IMG/VR virus record: IMGVR_UViG_3300025000_000007
Location: 1-64,000 of that record
Length of the DNA: 64,000 nt
Source of the DNA: a virus
Strand: one strand, 5' to 3'
Shown here piece by piece: positions 9,301 to 16,158 of the stretch. Under the pieces are notes generated by a model, which was not told the DNA's origin, did not search any database, and was given only the letters and a program-made list of their open reading frames with translations. The translations under genes and the position numbers were made by a program. Every line of letters starts with the position of its first letter. Positions within the stretch are counted from its first letter, which is position 1.

Positions 9301-9831
9301 TAAACCATAGTCTCTCAGGAGAGGTTCATTCAGTGTTACAGTGTTGCCTGATACGCTTTCTATTTTGTAGAGTTCTCCTGTTAGTTGAGGCCCCGTTTCA
9401 TCATCTTTTCCGTAGTCCAGAGGACACCAATATACTTGTTTCCAGATCTTGATCAGGTCATTCTTTTTAACCTGTGAAGCGTCGCTTAATGTAATTTGAG
9501 TATCGCCTTTTTTTGAGGATGTTGGCAGTTTACCTTCTGTTATTTCCGAGCCTTCAAAATATAAACCATTATGAGATCCCGATCCTGTATTTAGATGGAT
9601 GGTAACTGTTCCTTCTCCCTTTAGAGTCAGGCTTTTATCTTTCTGGTAGACCCGGCTTGTAATGTAATAATCCCCTGATGGGATGATTATAGTATCCCCG
9701 TTAGATGCGCTATCTAATGCTTTTTGGATGTCTGTGCCTGTAGTTCCTGATACTGTTATTTCAGCAGCCGTACAGAGATTAATTGAATATAATAAAAGTA
9801 GTAAGATTAATACAACTTTTTTCACATGCAT
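6394..9831 (-). CDS. Giant membrane-anchored parallel beta-helix surface protein, 1145 aa
   Basis: A signal peptide (VVLILLLLLYSINLCTAAE) opens the protein and a membrane segment near residues 1115-1140 (LLSFIVIIGIYG) closes it, so it should be anchored with about 1,090 residues outside. Two right-handed beta-helix regions of NosD/pectate-lyase type are visible, about residues 30-500 and 530-860. They show repeating N-N-x-I/[ILV] turns such as VENNHIENC and ITDNVFSDIG. Beta-sandwich-like sequence lies before the anchor. The first helix is clearly homologous to the virion tail spike encoded at 48.6-50.8 kb, sharing IRYC, YGVGIWSG, NTDERS-LVRGV, VDAHN and NKIYGG-GAV-RG at the same spacing. It is transcribed divergently from the small gene at 9887. 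A role in surface display, adhesion, receptor masking or superinfection exclusion is inference. Confidence 0.85.
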   Translation of the reverse strand: MHVKKVVLILLLLLYSINLCTAAEITVSGTTGTDIQKALDSASNGDTIIIPSGDYYITSRVYQKDKSLTLKGEGTVTIHLNTGSGSHNGLYFEGSEITEGKLPTSSKKGDTQITLSDASQVKKNDLIKIWKQVYWCPLDYGKDDETGPQLTGELYKIESVSGNTVTLNEPLLRDYGLSDSPRYEIRRPIEIHVSNIRFQDSGKTTPNEALSIRYCIDSSVKDCWFKDSGMSAISFYSSFNVEASNNEIYDCLKPGSGYGVGIWSGTAYALVENNHIENCRHAVTGNTDERSTLVRGVIIKNNYMVGATIAGANVVDAHNVALDYVVTNNEIHPGNGFYAFGDGTLTSLFANNKIYGGYGAVANRGSTDNGVHIVRDNYIEGDSVFTYRGTWYAKGTTLLIENNIQKGGRSGVYFGDADKEQVAYDNIVIRKNEFSDISGYGVYVLCNQDDENIEITDNVFSDIGKSDIEISGNGHSGGKVRIVENTFDRLDLDSHVSLDNVLDDSAKGKTDIVVDLDNIVIPEPAKKDNIQKDPENYIYVTDCDGKRDQEQINDALLEASKTGGTVYLDGLYVVDGTIWIYPGTSMIGSPETIVRVDSESSWWFREGIPVVGCPAKDIDNKTIVPHDIEICGFSIDGNCGAFDSKWANDGAGKEHNCEKLIILAGSSNNLGGNIEIHDMKLYNSFSDGIYIRYADGVSCYDNIISNCQHEGIYLSCVKNGVLQDNKIAGITSDCARLDNCKNCLIENNLFFSYGGDSYGAHKNGENGLQIGDAGISKGYDARKPDWKTQDIEVRFNTFSDPGLKAIWLHDGTENVYIHDNEFVDADELETQGISKDISYENPPSIEDSEEVFDSIFDVLDMEFSDGAYLEQGTLAPQKEWAHKGRYTDAWIDITGYSGQIRIGNKTYIPESPDKCAIVLFGTENLAKRPVSQKTSTKLTSNDGKLTVKLTVKTKYEVKAYKTYNVLGQSVKIPYYKEKSETVEFVKKYDTPDIFPVFEPPKVYVTHYNGSHAIVYTPEIDGIVRVDTSYNESECTERRLLGYIGTAQNGFKSTRYETIDSWSISGKQITQNPRGVRIEEPFDIGKLNVTVVTPYDSFEIEEFEYEVIEDDSLKILSYPLLSFIVIIGIYGRAILKVLYMVVGKFI

Positions 9832-9886
9832 GAACAGTATAATATCATCAAAAGATATAAATATTTTGCCGGCATATTTACAGGCA

Positions 9887-10057
9887 ATGAAGCGTAAATA
9901 TTGGATTACAAAAACAGGAAGGGTAATCTTGCCGTTGCCCGCTCCTATCCGTGAAGAACTAGAAGATAAAGGAGTTGAGTTTAAGGATAATGGAACGGCT
10001 GATTATAGGATCTCTGGAAAGAAGGTAGTAATTGAATTTGAACAAAAAGAGGATTAA
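9887..10057 (+). CDS. Small AbrB-like protein, 56 aa
   Basis: I selected the ATG at 9887, which lies behind CAGGCA and downstream of a TATA-like GATATAAATATTTT. The sequence KYWITKTGRVILPLPAPIREEL followed by VVIEFE resembles an AbrB/SpoVT strand-turn (..GRvtLP..ireel..) and would be a DNA-binding dimer. It is divergent from the giant surface protein and is a plausible regulator of it. Confidence 0.6.
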   Translation: MKRKYWITKTGRVILPLPAPIREELEDKGVEFKDNGTADYRISGKKVVIEFEQKED

Positions 10058-10061
10058 ACGA

Positions 10062-10250
10062 ATGAACACTGAAGAAACTGAACTAAACAGAATTCAAAAT
10101 AAAATGAGAACACTCTTTCAGGAAGTTGTAAAAGATAATCCAACCGACAACCATTTCACGACAATCGCAAGGGCTTGCTCGATTGTCGGAATTTCAATAG
10201 ACGAACAAAAGGAGATTGAGAAAGATGTTATCAGGGGAACGGAACGATGA
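10062..10250 (+). CDS. Hypothetical helical protein, 62 aa
   Basis: Starts 4 nt after the previous stop and ends in an ATGA overlap with the next gene. It is mainly alpha-helical and charged, with one Cys. No family recognised. The tight packing with neighbours supports it as a real gene. Confidence 0.55.
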   Translation: MNTEETELNRIQNKMRTLFQEVVKDNPTDNHFTTIARACSIVGISIDEQKEIEKDVIRGTER

Positions 10251-10363
10251 CTGGAGTATATGATCTTATAGAAGATATTAAAGATTTTCACATGAACCCA
10301 TATACCAGATTCACACTGGAAGAAACCGAACGAAAAGAACGCAAAATGAAGGAAATGAAATAA
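10247..10363 (+). CDS. Hypothetical protein, 38 aa
   Basis: Coupled to the preceding gene by an ATGA overlap. It is highly charged with a Glu/Arg/Lys-rich C-terminal helix. Function unknown. Confidence 0.4.
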   Translation: MTGVYDLIEDIKDFHMNPYTRFTLEETERKERKMKEMK

Positions 10364-10387
10364 TATAACTCACGGAGGAATAAAACT

Positions 10388-10600
10388 ATGGCACTTTACA
10401 GAAAGAAAACACTGACCCCAATTGAGCCTTATATGCCAGGAATGGAAGATGGATTCATGGATGGAGAACCGTATATTGCAACGAATCTGGGAAACATGCG
10501 AATACTCCAGACTGATATGATCGCAACCGGAGTAACAGGCGAACGATGGCCGATTAGATACGAAATATTCTTAGAATCTTACGAGCTAGCAGAGGAATAA
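10388..10600 (+). CDS. PGDYG-like phage protein, 70 aa
   Basis: The pattern ...YIATNLGNMRILQTDMIATGVTGERWPIRYEIFLESYEL matches the small phage proteins whose core reads T-x-EG-x-M-x-x-GDYIIxGVxGExYPxxxxxFxxxYE (PGDYG domain). In phages these are early accessory proteins of unknown function. An ACGGAGG ribosome-binding site precedes the ATG by 11 nt. Confidence 0.6.
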   Translation: MALYRKKTLTPIEPYMPGMEDGFMDGEPYIATNLGNMRILQTDMIATGVTGERWPIRYEIFLESYELAEE

Positions 10601-10628
10601 ACGGGAATCGAGAACGACTAGCCCTAAA

Positions 10629-10694
10629 ATGTGCCCGAACTGTAAGACAACATATTGGAATGAACAGAAGACGGAGAAGAACGACAATGATTAA
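10629..10694 (+). CDS. Possible 21-aa zinc-binding peptide
   Basis: A peptide beginning MCPNC with a Lys/Glu-rich tail, overlapping the next gene's start by 8 nt. One CxxC pair is visible. Only the overlap supports it. Confidence 0.3.
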   Translation: MCPNCKTTYWNEQKTEKNDND

Positions 10695-10965
10695 AGAACA
10701 ATTCCAAAAACTGAAATCAAAAATCATCACAATGAAAACACCTGCAAACGAAAAAATGTTAAAGAAGATGTTTATTGCTTCTGGTTTTGTCTACATCGGA
10801 ATTACCACCTCTTTGATATTCATCCTAAATGGAGTGAATATCCTGATTCGGTCTGGAGTGCCTGAAAAAACAATTATTCAAGGATTTGGTGTTTTGTTTG
10901 TATTATGTGGTTTCGTATGCGCTAAGAATATTATTCCGGCTACAAGGAAATTGATGTCTAATTGA
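10687..10965 (+). CDS. Two-helix membrane protein, 92 aa
   Basis: I chose the ATG at 10687, just after an AGAAGACGGAGAAG stretch. A basic amphipathic N-terminus of about 28 residues is followed by two membrane segments (FIASGFVYIGITTSLIFIL and GFGVLFVLCGFVCA). No family recognised. It pairs with the next gene, also a small membrane protein. Confidence 0.6.
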   Translation: MIKEQFQKLKSKIITMKTPANEKMLKKMFIASGFVYIGITTSLIFILNGVNILIRSGVPEKTIIQGFGVLFVLCGFVCAKNIIPATRKLMSN

Positions 10966-10986
10966 GGTTATCAGGAGGAAGAAAAC

Positions 10987-11271
10987 GTGACTGGTATATC
11001 ACTAACAACGATAGCAATCATAATTTTAATCCTTGCTCAAGGTTTGGAATCTCTTATGAGATTGATATTTTGGGCGAAAGGCAAATCCACAAAACATAAT
11101 TTGTTTTCTGTTATTTCCCCTTTAATTACTGTCTACATACTGTATGGATTGATTATCACTGCAAGCGAAGCTGCTGTTAAAACTTATGTTTACATTGAAG
11201 GTGGGATGTTTGTACTTTTGTGTGTCCTTTCTATTCTTGCTGCTGGGATTATAGCATCAGAAAATAAGTGA
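10987..11271 (+). CDS. Small membrane protein, 94 aa
   Basis: Starts with GTG 8 nt after a CAGGAGGAAG ribosome-binding site. It has three hydrophobic segments (about residues 4-25, 41-58 and 68-90). No recognised family. It is adjacent to another small membrane protein, so the two could form a pair such as a holin-like or exclusion system, but nothing in the sequence proves this. Confidence 0.6.
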   Translation: MTGISLTTIAIIILILAQGLESLMRLIFWAKGKSTKHNLFSVISPLITVYILYGLIITASEAAVKTYVYIEGGMFVLLCVLSILAAGIIASENK

Positions 11272-11283
11272 GGTAGAAATACA

Positions 11284-11427
11284 ATGTCTTACGATGAATC
11301 AGAAGCTCTAAGCGATTTTATAGAATATGGATGGCTCGATGTTGACAAAGAAAATATAGTTTCCTGTTGGGCAGATGGGAAGACCTACAAGGCAAAGATA
11401 ACTTTTGAAGAAGTTGTTGAGGATTAA
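11284..11427 (+). CDS. Hypothetical acidic protein, 47 aa
   Basis: A GAGGTAG ribosome-binding sequence precedes the ATG. The small acidic protein includes CWADGKTYKAKITFEEVVED, a beta-rich tail. The gene lies 12 nt after the previous stop. Unknown function. Confidence 0.5.
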   Translation: MSYDESEALSDFIEYGWLDVDKENIVSCWADGKTYKAKITFEEVVED

Positions 11428-11430
11428 AAT

Positions 11431-11634
11431 ATGGGACTTGAAATAGCAAAAGATAAACCACTTGGTACTGAATTTAAAACATCTGAACTGTATGACGATA
11501 ATGAATTAATGATAAATGTACTTGGAGAAAAGTGCAGACTTGTTAAGATTACATTTTCATTCGTGGGAGACACAGATATGTTGATGGACGTTGGATTGTG
11601 TGCTAAAGGTTTCAACGAGGAAGATTACATCTAA
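11431..11634 (+). CDS. Hypothetical protein, 67 aa
   Basis: Begins 3 nt after the preceding stop. Small soluble protein with a predicted beta-rich centre. No family recognised. Confidence 0.5.
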   Translation: MGLEIAKDKPLGTEFKTSELYDDNELMINVLGEKCRLVKITFSFVGDTDMLMDVGLCAKGFNEEDYI

Positions 11635-11680
11635 ATCCTGGGATATACTGTTTTATCATTAGTTAAATGGAGTGTTTGTG

Positions 11681-12169
11681 ATGGACGATAAATATATTAG
11701 AATGGTTCTTGCCCTACCGGATGAATTCTTCGATGGATGGGAATTAGAAGACGGTGATCAGATATACCTTTGTAGAGACATAGATGATTACTCATGTTCT
11801 GAACAACACGGACTGTATACAATATTTGATAACCTGTTGGCTAACAATGGCATTACATATACTGAAAACTGGCATTATGCTACATGGATGATGTTAGATG
11901 GATTAATACGTCCGATCCCTTCACAGAAACAACTTCAAACTACAATTAAACAACACTGGATAAAAGCAGATGATACAGTAAAAGATTATGACGTTTTGGT
12001 CTTTTTTCAAGATTGGTTTCGGGCGCGTTATGTGTCTAATTGCACATACTGTATCCGATATAAAGAAATTGAAAATGAATCAATTGATTGTATCTGGCTG
12101 AGATACACAATGCATGTTATTTGTAACAAAACATGGAACGGCGAAAGGTGGGTACTAAACGAGGATTGA
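11681..12169 (+). CDS. Hypothetical protein, 162 aa
   Basis: I chose the ATG at 11681 rather than the GTG three codons upstream because the GGAG sequence is 9 nt before it. The protein is rich in Trp, Tyr and Cys (including CTYC) with many acidic residues. No recognised domain. It overlaps no neighbour but is followed within 2 nt by the YopX-like gene. Confidence 0.6.
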   Translation: MDDKYIRMVLALPDEFFDGWELEDGDQIYLCRDIDDYSCSEQHGLYTIFDNLLANNGITYTENWHYATWMMLDGLIRPIPSQKQLQTTIKQHWIKADDTVKDYDVLVFFQDWFRARYVSNCTYCIRYKEIENESIDCIWLRYTMHVICNKTWNGERWVLNED

Positions 12170-12171
12170 AC

Positions 12172-12498
12172 ATGAGAGAAATAAAATTCAGAATGCAAGA
12201 CGCATTGGGAAATTGGGTATATGTTACCATTTGGAATGTATACCCCATAAAAATGGAGTATTATAATAATTTATGCCAGTACACAGGACTTCGCGATAAA
12301 AATGGAACTGAAATCTATGAAGGAGATATTGTAATAAAACATGGCACTGATTACGATCCTAATACGTGGGGCGGAGAAAATAGAGTCGTTGTATATGTTG
12401 ATGGGACTTGGTATCCCGTAGCCAAATGCTATTTTGATGTGAGTCTAATTGAGGTTATCGGGAATGTCTATGAAAATCCTGAATTATTGGAGGATTAA
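12172..12498 (+). CDS. yopX: YopX-family phage protein, 108 aa
   Basis: The start MREIKFRMQDALGNWV, the central QYTGLRDKNGTEIYEGDIV and the terminal VIGNVYENPELLED are the hallmark blocks of the YopX family (named from Bacillus phage SPbeta). It is common in temperate phages and archaeal proviruses, and its molecular role is not established. I set the start at 12172 because the family always begins MREIKFR. Confidence 0.9.
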   Translation: MREIKFRMQDALGNWVYVTIWNVYPIKMEYYNNLCQYTGLRDKNGTEIYEGDIVIKHGTDYDPNTWGGENRVVVYVDGTWYPVAKCYFDVSLIEVIGNVYENPELLED

Positions 12499-12502
12499 AA
12501 AC

Positions 12503-12649
12503 ATGAGACTACGAACAAACGCAAAACTACAGAATTTTATGGAACATCAATCCAAAAAAATAGAGCAGACCATTCAGGACATGAATGAATTTCGATTGAA
12601 TACGATGAGGATGGAAATTAGAGAGCATTCTGGCAGACAAAATGCATGA
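12503..12649 (+). CDS. Hypothetical helical protein, 48 aa
   Basis: Starts 4 nt after the yopX stop behind GGAGG. Wholly helical and charged, with several Met and Gln residues. Function unknown. Confidence 0.45.
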   Translation: MRLRTNAKLQNFMEHQSKKIEQTIQDMNEFRLNTMRMEIREHSGRQNA

Positions 12650-12656
12650 GGGGAAC

Positions 12657-12746
12657 ATGAACCCGAATATTCAGATGCTTTCCTGGCAGGCTCAATATAG
12701 AGCCGCTTGGATGGCCTGGTTTCAATTATGTGAGGATGAAATGTGA
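12657..12746 (+). CDS. Possible 29-aa peptide
   Basis: GAGGGGAAC precedes the ATG and the stop overlaps the next ORF's GTG. The peptide is amphipathic and Trp-rich (SWQAQYRAAWMAWFQLC). Supported only by ribosome-binding site and coupling. Confidence 0.35.
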   Translation: MNPNIQMLSWQAQYRAAWMAWFQLCEDEM

Positions 12747-12835
12747 GTCAAAGACGTACGCGAGAGATGCCATTATATCGAGAATGGCTTGAAAAAATAA
12801 GAGAGGTGCTTAAGAAATATGGAACTAATAGATGA
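12743..12835 (+). CDS. Possible 30-aa basic peptide
   Basis: A GTG start overlaps the previous stop. The peptide is basic and helical. It ends immediately before the 12.84-kb hairpin. Confidence 0.3.
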   Translation: MSQRRTREMPLYREWLEKIREVLKKYGTNR

Positions 12836-12838
12836 ATA

Positions 12839-12872
12839 ATCCCGCCATCTACGGGCTGCAAGATGACGGGAT
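12839..12872 (+). promoter_or_regulatory. RNA hairpin with an alternative pairing
   Basis: ATCCCG at 12839-12844 pairs with CGGGAT at 12867-12872, and CATC (12846-12849) pairs with GATG (12862-12865), separated by one C.A mismatch, with a 12-nt loop. A second CGGG at 12852-12855 inside the loop can compete for the same CCCG. No T-run follows, so this is not a canonical terminator. It closes the 9.9-12.8 kb gene string. Confidence 0.5.
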
Positions 12873-12935
12873 CAACACACCAACGTGATATAAAAGTGAA
12901 TATAATATAAATAAGTTCGTTTAATGAGGTAAACA

Positions 12936-13157
12936 ATGTTTGCAGAGATATTTTCACAAATCCAAACAACTTCTTATAATCCCTTTTGTAACGAGTGTAG
13001 GTTCTTGAGCATAACTGAAAAAGAGCAGGACAAATTAAAAGAAAAGCCGGATCATATATGTGAGAAGTACGATGTTAAATTAGTTCATTTACAGTTTCAT
13101 CCTAAAATATTGAAATGTCATGAATGTTTGGATCATACTACGGATATTCACTTTTAA
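12936..13157 (+). CDS. Cys-rich zinc-finger-like protein, 73 aa
   Basis: Contains CNEC near residue 18, an isolated Cys near 43 and CHEC with following His residues near 64-70, consistent with one zinc site. Its own promoter is visible: an AT-rich TATA-like stretch around 12890-12910 and GAGGTAAACA before the ATG. It is followed by a T8 run at 13165-13174 that can end transcription. Confidence 0.6.
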   Translation: MFAEIFSQIQTTSYNPFCNECRFLSITEKEQDKLKEKPDHICEKYDVKLVHLQFHPKILKCHECLDHTTDIHF

Positions 13158-13307
13158 TTTACTTTCTTTTTTTTAAAAACGTGATCGGCTAATTTTTGCT
13201 ATGTGTTTTGTATTGTTTCTTGTTTGTTTAGGGTAGACTATTGGTATTGAAAAGTGTATTCTCTGAATTCCCATACTATTTTTATGTTATGAGTTATATA
13301 CATCAGC

Positions 13308-13337
13308 ACTGTATAGTACAGTATAACTTTATATATT
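13308..13337 (+). promoter_or_regulatory. Palindromic operator and TATA box
   Basis: ACTGTATAGTACAGT at 13308-13322 is a perfect 15-bp palindrome immediately before a TATA box (TTTATATATT, 13328-13337). The first downstream ORF starts at 13359. This arrangement fits a repressor- or activator-controlled archaeal promoter for the 13.36-14.98 kb operon. Confidence 0.6.
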
Positions 13338-13358
13338 ATAAGACACTTAGTACTTAAT

Positions 13359-13505
13359 ATGGTAAGAAACGGAGATGAAACTTCTATACCTCTCAAGAAG
13401 TCCACGAGAGAACGACTTGGGACTTTTGGGAATAAGAATGAATCATGGGACAGACTGTTGAACAGGTTAATGGATTGGATAGAAAATGATAAGGAGTTGA
13501 AATAA
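13359..13505 (+). CDS. Small RHH/antitoxin-like protein, 48 aa
   Basis: The segment IPLKKSTRERLGTFGNKNES followed by WDRLLNRLMDWIEND resembles the archaeal antitoxin-like small proteins with pattern 'stkerL..lg....sWDellnrLl'. It would be a ribbon-helix-helix DNA-binding dimer. First gene after a palindromic promoter, so autoregulation is plausible. No toxin partner is recognised next to it. Confidence 0.5.
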   Translation: MVRNGDETSIPLKKSTRERLGTFGNKNESWDRLLNRLMDWIENDKELK

Positions 13506-13506
13506 A

Positions 13507-13659
13507 ATGGTATCCCCCTCCCCGTATTGTAAACATGGTAGAATAAAAACCAAAGTATGTTTAAAAGGAAAAAAGAGATGCGATGCACAGAGATGTATTT
13601 ATTATGAATTGAATGCGAAGGCAAAGAGGGAAAGCGAATCACGATTAAGATTATCGTAA
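13507..13659 (+). CDS. Small Cys-containing basic protein, 50 aa
   Basis: Starts one base after the previous stop. Contains four Cys in the N-terminal 30 residues (one at 8, then 18, 25 and 30), then a basic helix. A single zinc site is possible. Unknown function. Confidence 0.45.
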   Translation: MVSPSPYCKHGRIKTKVCLKGKKRCDAQRCIYYELNAKAKRESESRLRLS

Positions 13660-13675
13660 AATGGGAGTGAAAACA

Positions 13676-13936
13676 ATGTATGAAAAGAAACTCAGGGTAA
13701 CATGCGCAGACGCTCACGGTATTAATACAGATATCATATCAAAAGCAATTTCAATTGAAAACTTCCTGCTTGCATCTGGTGAAATTCCTCAGGGATATAC
13801 AAGAATGGATCTTCTCTGGCTTGCCGTTGATATGAGAAAAATTGAGATTCTTGCGGATATTGAAGAAGATCTAAGCGTAATTCGAGAATCTCTTAGAACT
13901 GTAGAGTTTGGAGATATTGAATATAATGATCCATAA
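13676..13936 (+). CDS. Hypothetical protein, 86 aa
   Basis: I chose the ATG at 13676 after GGGAGTG. Soluble, with a C-terminal amphipathic helix (VIRESLRTV). No family recognised. It is part of the operon leading to the radical SAM gene. Confidence 0.55.
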   Translation: MYEKKLRVTCADAHGINTDIISKAISIENFLLASGEIPQGYTRMDLLWLAVDMRKIEILADIEEDLSVIRESLRTVEFGDIEYNDP

Positions 13937-13951
13937 GAGAGATGAATTAAA

Positions 13952-14230
13952 ATGAACAACAAATACAGAAACATAACACTTAACCAACTAGATTTAATGA
14001 AACATGCTGTTGGTCTTGACCAAGTAGGCGCAAAACCTAAGCGCGGAACATACACAGCATATAGAAATTACTTTTGCACTTATGGGAAGGATGAAGATTG
14101 GGAATCCCTGGTGGGGTTAGGAGTCGCCATATCTCATATCGGAGATCCGTCTGTATATTACCATGTATCAAAAGATGGGTTGCAGATGATGGAAGGCGTG
14201 TTAGGGTTTAAGATTGTGGAAGGGAATTAA
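13952..14230 (+). CDS. Hypothetical protein, 92 aa
   Basis: Ribosome-binding sequence AGAGATGA precedes the ATG. The fold appears alpha/beta, with aromatic residues in RGTYTAYRNYFCTYG. The HisVS/DGLQMMEGVLGF tail resembles small phage proteins of unknown role. It is 21 nt upstream of the radical SAM gene. Confidence 0.55.
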   Translation: MNNKYRNITLNQLDLMKHAVGLDQVGAKPKRGTYTAYRNYFCTYGKDEDWESLVGLGVAISHIGDPSVYYHVSKDGLQMMEGVLGFKIVEGN

Positions 14231-14251
14231 AAAATAAAAGAGTGATGAACT

Positions 14252-14983
14252 ATGAAAGTAATATATGAACCAAAAGGAAAAGCTAAAGAATACGCTGACC
14301 TAGCTGTAAATCTGTATAACGGTTGTTCTCATGGCTGTGAATACTGCTATGCTCCTGCTGTCATGCACAAGACTAAAGAAGATTTTTTTAAGATACCATC
14401 ACCAAGAAAGAACATTATCGAACTGTTAAAAAAAGACATAACTGAAATGGTTGTGAATTGCGACGAAAGAGAAGTGCTTATGTGTTTCTCTTGTGATCCG
14501 TATCAACCAATCGACACTGAATACAAACTAACACGGGAAGCGGTCAGGCTATTTTCAGAGCATGATATCAATTTTGCCATACTCACAAAGGGCGGTAAAC
14601 GCTCAGAAAGAGATTTTGATATCATGGAATGGAGTTCTGACCTTTGCAGATATGGAGCTACCCTGGTATTCTGCAATGACGATCACTCAAAAAAATATGA
14701 ACCATTCGCGGCTCCAACTTCGGAAAGGATAGAGAGCTTAAGGAAAGCTCATGAGATGGGTATCAGGACATGGGTGAGCTTAGAACCTGCTTGGAGTTAT
14801 GCAGATGTATCAGACTTGATTCAGAGGACTTCCGGATATGTGGATGAGTATAAGATAGGAAAGCTGAATTATCATGCTCATGCAAAAGAAATTGATTGGA
14901 AAGTGTTTAAGGAAGAGGTCGTTTATTTGTGTGATGGATTGGGAGTTAATTATACTTTGAAAAATGATTTAGCAATTCTTTAA
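14252..14983 (+). CDS. Radical SAM protein, spore-photoproduct-lyase-like, 243 aa
   Basis: The cluster-binding motif is CSHGCEYC at residues 25-32 (C25, C29, C32), the CxxxCxxC that binds a [4Fe-4S] cluster for S-adenosylmethionine cleavage. NGCSHGCEYCYAP followed by FCSxDPYQP-like CFSCDPYQPID, and LTKGG at the third strand, are typical of the SplB/COG1533 group common in archaea and phages. The substrate is not evident. DNA repair or a nucleic-acid modification is possible. The gene ends the operon, and an AT-rich gene-free stretch follows. Confidence 0.85.
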   Translation: MKVIYEPKGKAKEYADLAVNLYNGCSHGCEYCYAPAVMHKTKEDFFKIPSPRKNIIELLKKDITEMVVNCDEREVLMCFSCDPYQPIDTEYKLTREAVRLFSEHDINFAILTKGGKRSERDFDIMEWSSDLCRYGATLVFCNDDHSKKYEPFAAPTSERIESLRKAHEMGIRTWVSLEPAWSYADVSDLIQRTSGYVDEYKIGKLNYHAHAKEIDWKVFKEEVVYLCDGLGVNYTLKNDLAIL

Positions 14984-15466
14984 TTTACTTTTCTCCCTCT
15001 TTTGTCTTCACAACCTGAACTATTCTCTTTTAATTCACTCTTTTTTAGTTGAATCTTGGATGAAAGTTGGATGTTTGTTTACTTTACTTCGGAAGCGTTA
15101 ACAATTCTCTAACTTAAATACAACAATATAATATTATATTATTGGTATATTAATGTATATTTTATTGTTCAATTTAATAAAACTCATTAGATTAATATTG
15201 GTTTGGTATAGCAATGTTTGTATTAAACAATTGTTTATTTTACGATATTAATATTATGTTTAATAATTAAAGTAATATTATTTATTTACTGTAGATATCG
15301 TTAATAAATTACGATATTTTTATTAAAGTCGTTGGATTATTAGTTATCGAGTAAATTAATATGTCTTTTTTTACTTGTTATAATTTGCACATATTTGCAC
15401 CAGAAACTATTTATCCTAATATTGCCATTAATATTAGTAGTAATATTGTTAATAATTGGTGATTTT
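14984..15466. other. AT-rich gene-free region, possible origin or control region
   Basis: About 480 bp of extreme AT content lie between the radical SAM gene and the AbrB-like gene. The stretch holds a poly-T end signal at about 14988-15050 and repeated TTAATATT, TTACGATAT and AAACAATTGTTTA-type elements. I see no credible ORF. It could be a DNA-unwinding element or a long promoter region. No iteron array with clear periodicity is visible. Confidence 0.35.
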
Positions 15467-15628
15467 ATGGCAGCAAATCAGGTAACTATCCAACGTACTA
15501 ACACAGGACAATTAACCATTACAATCCCTATAGCCATTGCTGGCTCGAAGGGGTGGGGAAAAGGCACGAAATTAGAATTTGTAGATGATAGATATGGAGA
15601 AACTGTCCTGAAGGAAGTGAAAGAATGA
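15467..15628 (+). CDS. AbrB/SpoVT-like protein, 53 aa
   Basis: I set the start at the ATG at 15467; a longer reading upstream has only low-complexity hydrophobic sequence and no ribosome-binding site. The pattern VTIQRTNTGQLTITIPIAIAGSKGWGKGTKLEFV is the archaeal AbrB-like 'vT..GQltiTiP..ia..kgw.kGtkl' strand-turn. It overlaps the recombinase start by ATGA, so the two are co-translated and the protein may control the recombinase. Confidence 0.75.
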   Translation: MAANQVTIQRTNTGQLTITIPIAIAGSKGWGKGTKLEFVDDRYGETVLKEVKE

Positions 15629-16158
15629 CCGTCAGAGTATATAGGAGGGTGTCAACAAATCTTCAGGATTTTGAAGAACAGAACCGAGGAATTGAAAGAT
15701 ACCTACAAAATAACGGGATAAGCTCATATGTAAATTATGAAGAACCTGGGATAACCGGGACCATAGCTGAACGTCCTGTATATCAAAAATTGCTTTCTGA
15801 GGTAGTCAGTGGAGATATTGTATTAGTTTATGAATACTCAAGGATGTGGAGGGATCTTGAAGAACAGGCTAAAATTATAAAGCGTTTTATGTCGATTGGG
15901 GTAATTTTAATATCTGCGGTAGAGGGTCCGGTAAAAACCATAGACGATGTTTTGAAGTTGAATATACTAGGGTCCGTTAATCAACACGAGGCTGAAAGAT
16001 TCCGCAGGCGTTCTATGGAGGGTATTAAAGCACTACAGGAGAAAGTCTCGAAGGGTGAAGCTATTTGGAACGGTAGGGGGAAGGATAAGACCCCGAGGAA
16101 AACGGATGGATATTTTAGAAGATGGGCTAACAATCGTATAGGGGTCGCACATGAATAA
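15625..16158 (+). CDS. Small serine recombinase (resolvase/invertase type), 177 aa
   Basis: The N-terminus VRVYRRVSTNLQDFEEQ carries the catalytic Ser (residue 10) and the typical YxRVSTxxQ motif. VYEYSRMWRD corresponds to the conserved 'DRLaRs' region, and a helical stretch with R-F-R-R-R-S-x-E-G follows. The length and a short C-terminal part with TDGYFRRWANNRIG suggest a resolvase/invertase-sized enzyme rather than a large serine integrase. It could resolve multimers, invert a segment, or integrate the element; target sites were not found. Confidence 0.85.
   Translation: MTVRVYRRVSTNLQDFEEQNRGIERYLQNNGISSYVNYEEPGITGTIAERPVYQKLLSEVVSGDIVLVYEYSRMWRDLEEQAKIIKRFMSIGVILISAVEGPVKTIDDVLKLNILGSVNQHEAERFRRRSMEGIKALQEKVSKGEAIWNGRGKDKTPRKTDGYFRRWANNRIGVAHE

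Noticed and set aside
13238-13717. 159-aa minus-strand ORF
   Set aside because: It overlaps several well-supported plus-strand small genes, and is low-complexity with no ribosome-binding site. It is a shadow.
15000-15466. CRISPR-like or iteron array in the AT-rich gap
   Set aside because: The repeats are short AT-rich words without regular spacing or conserved length. No array is formed.
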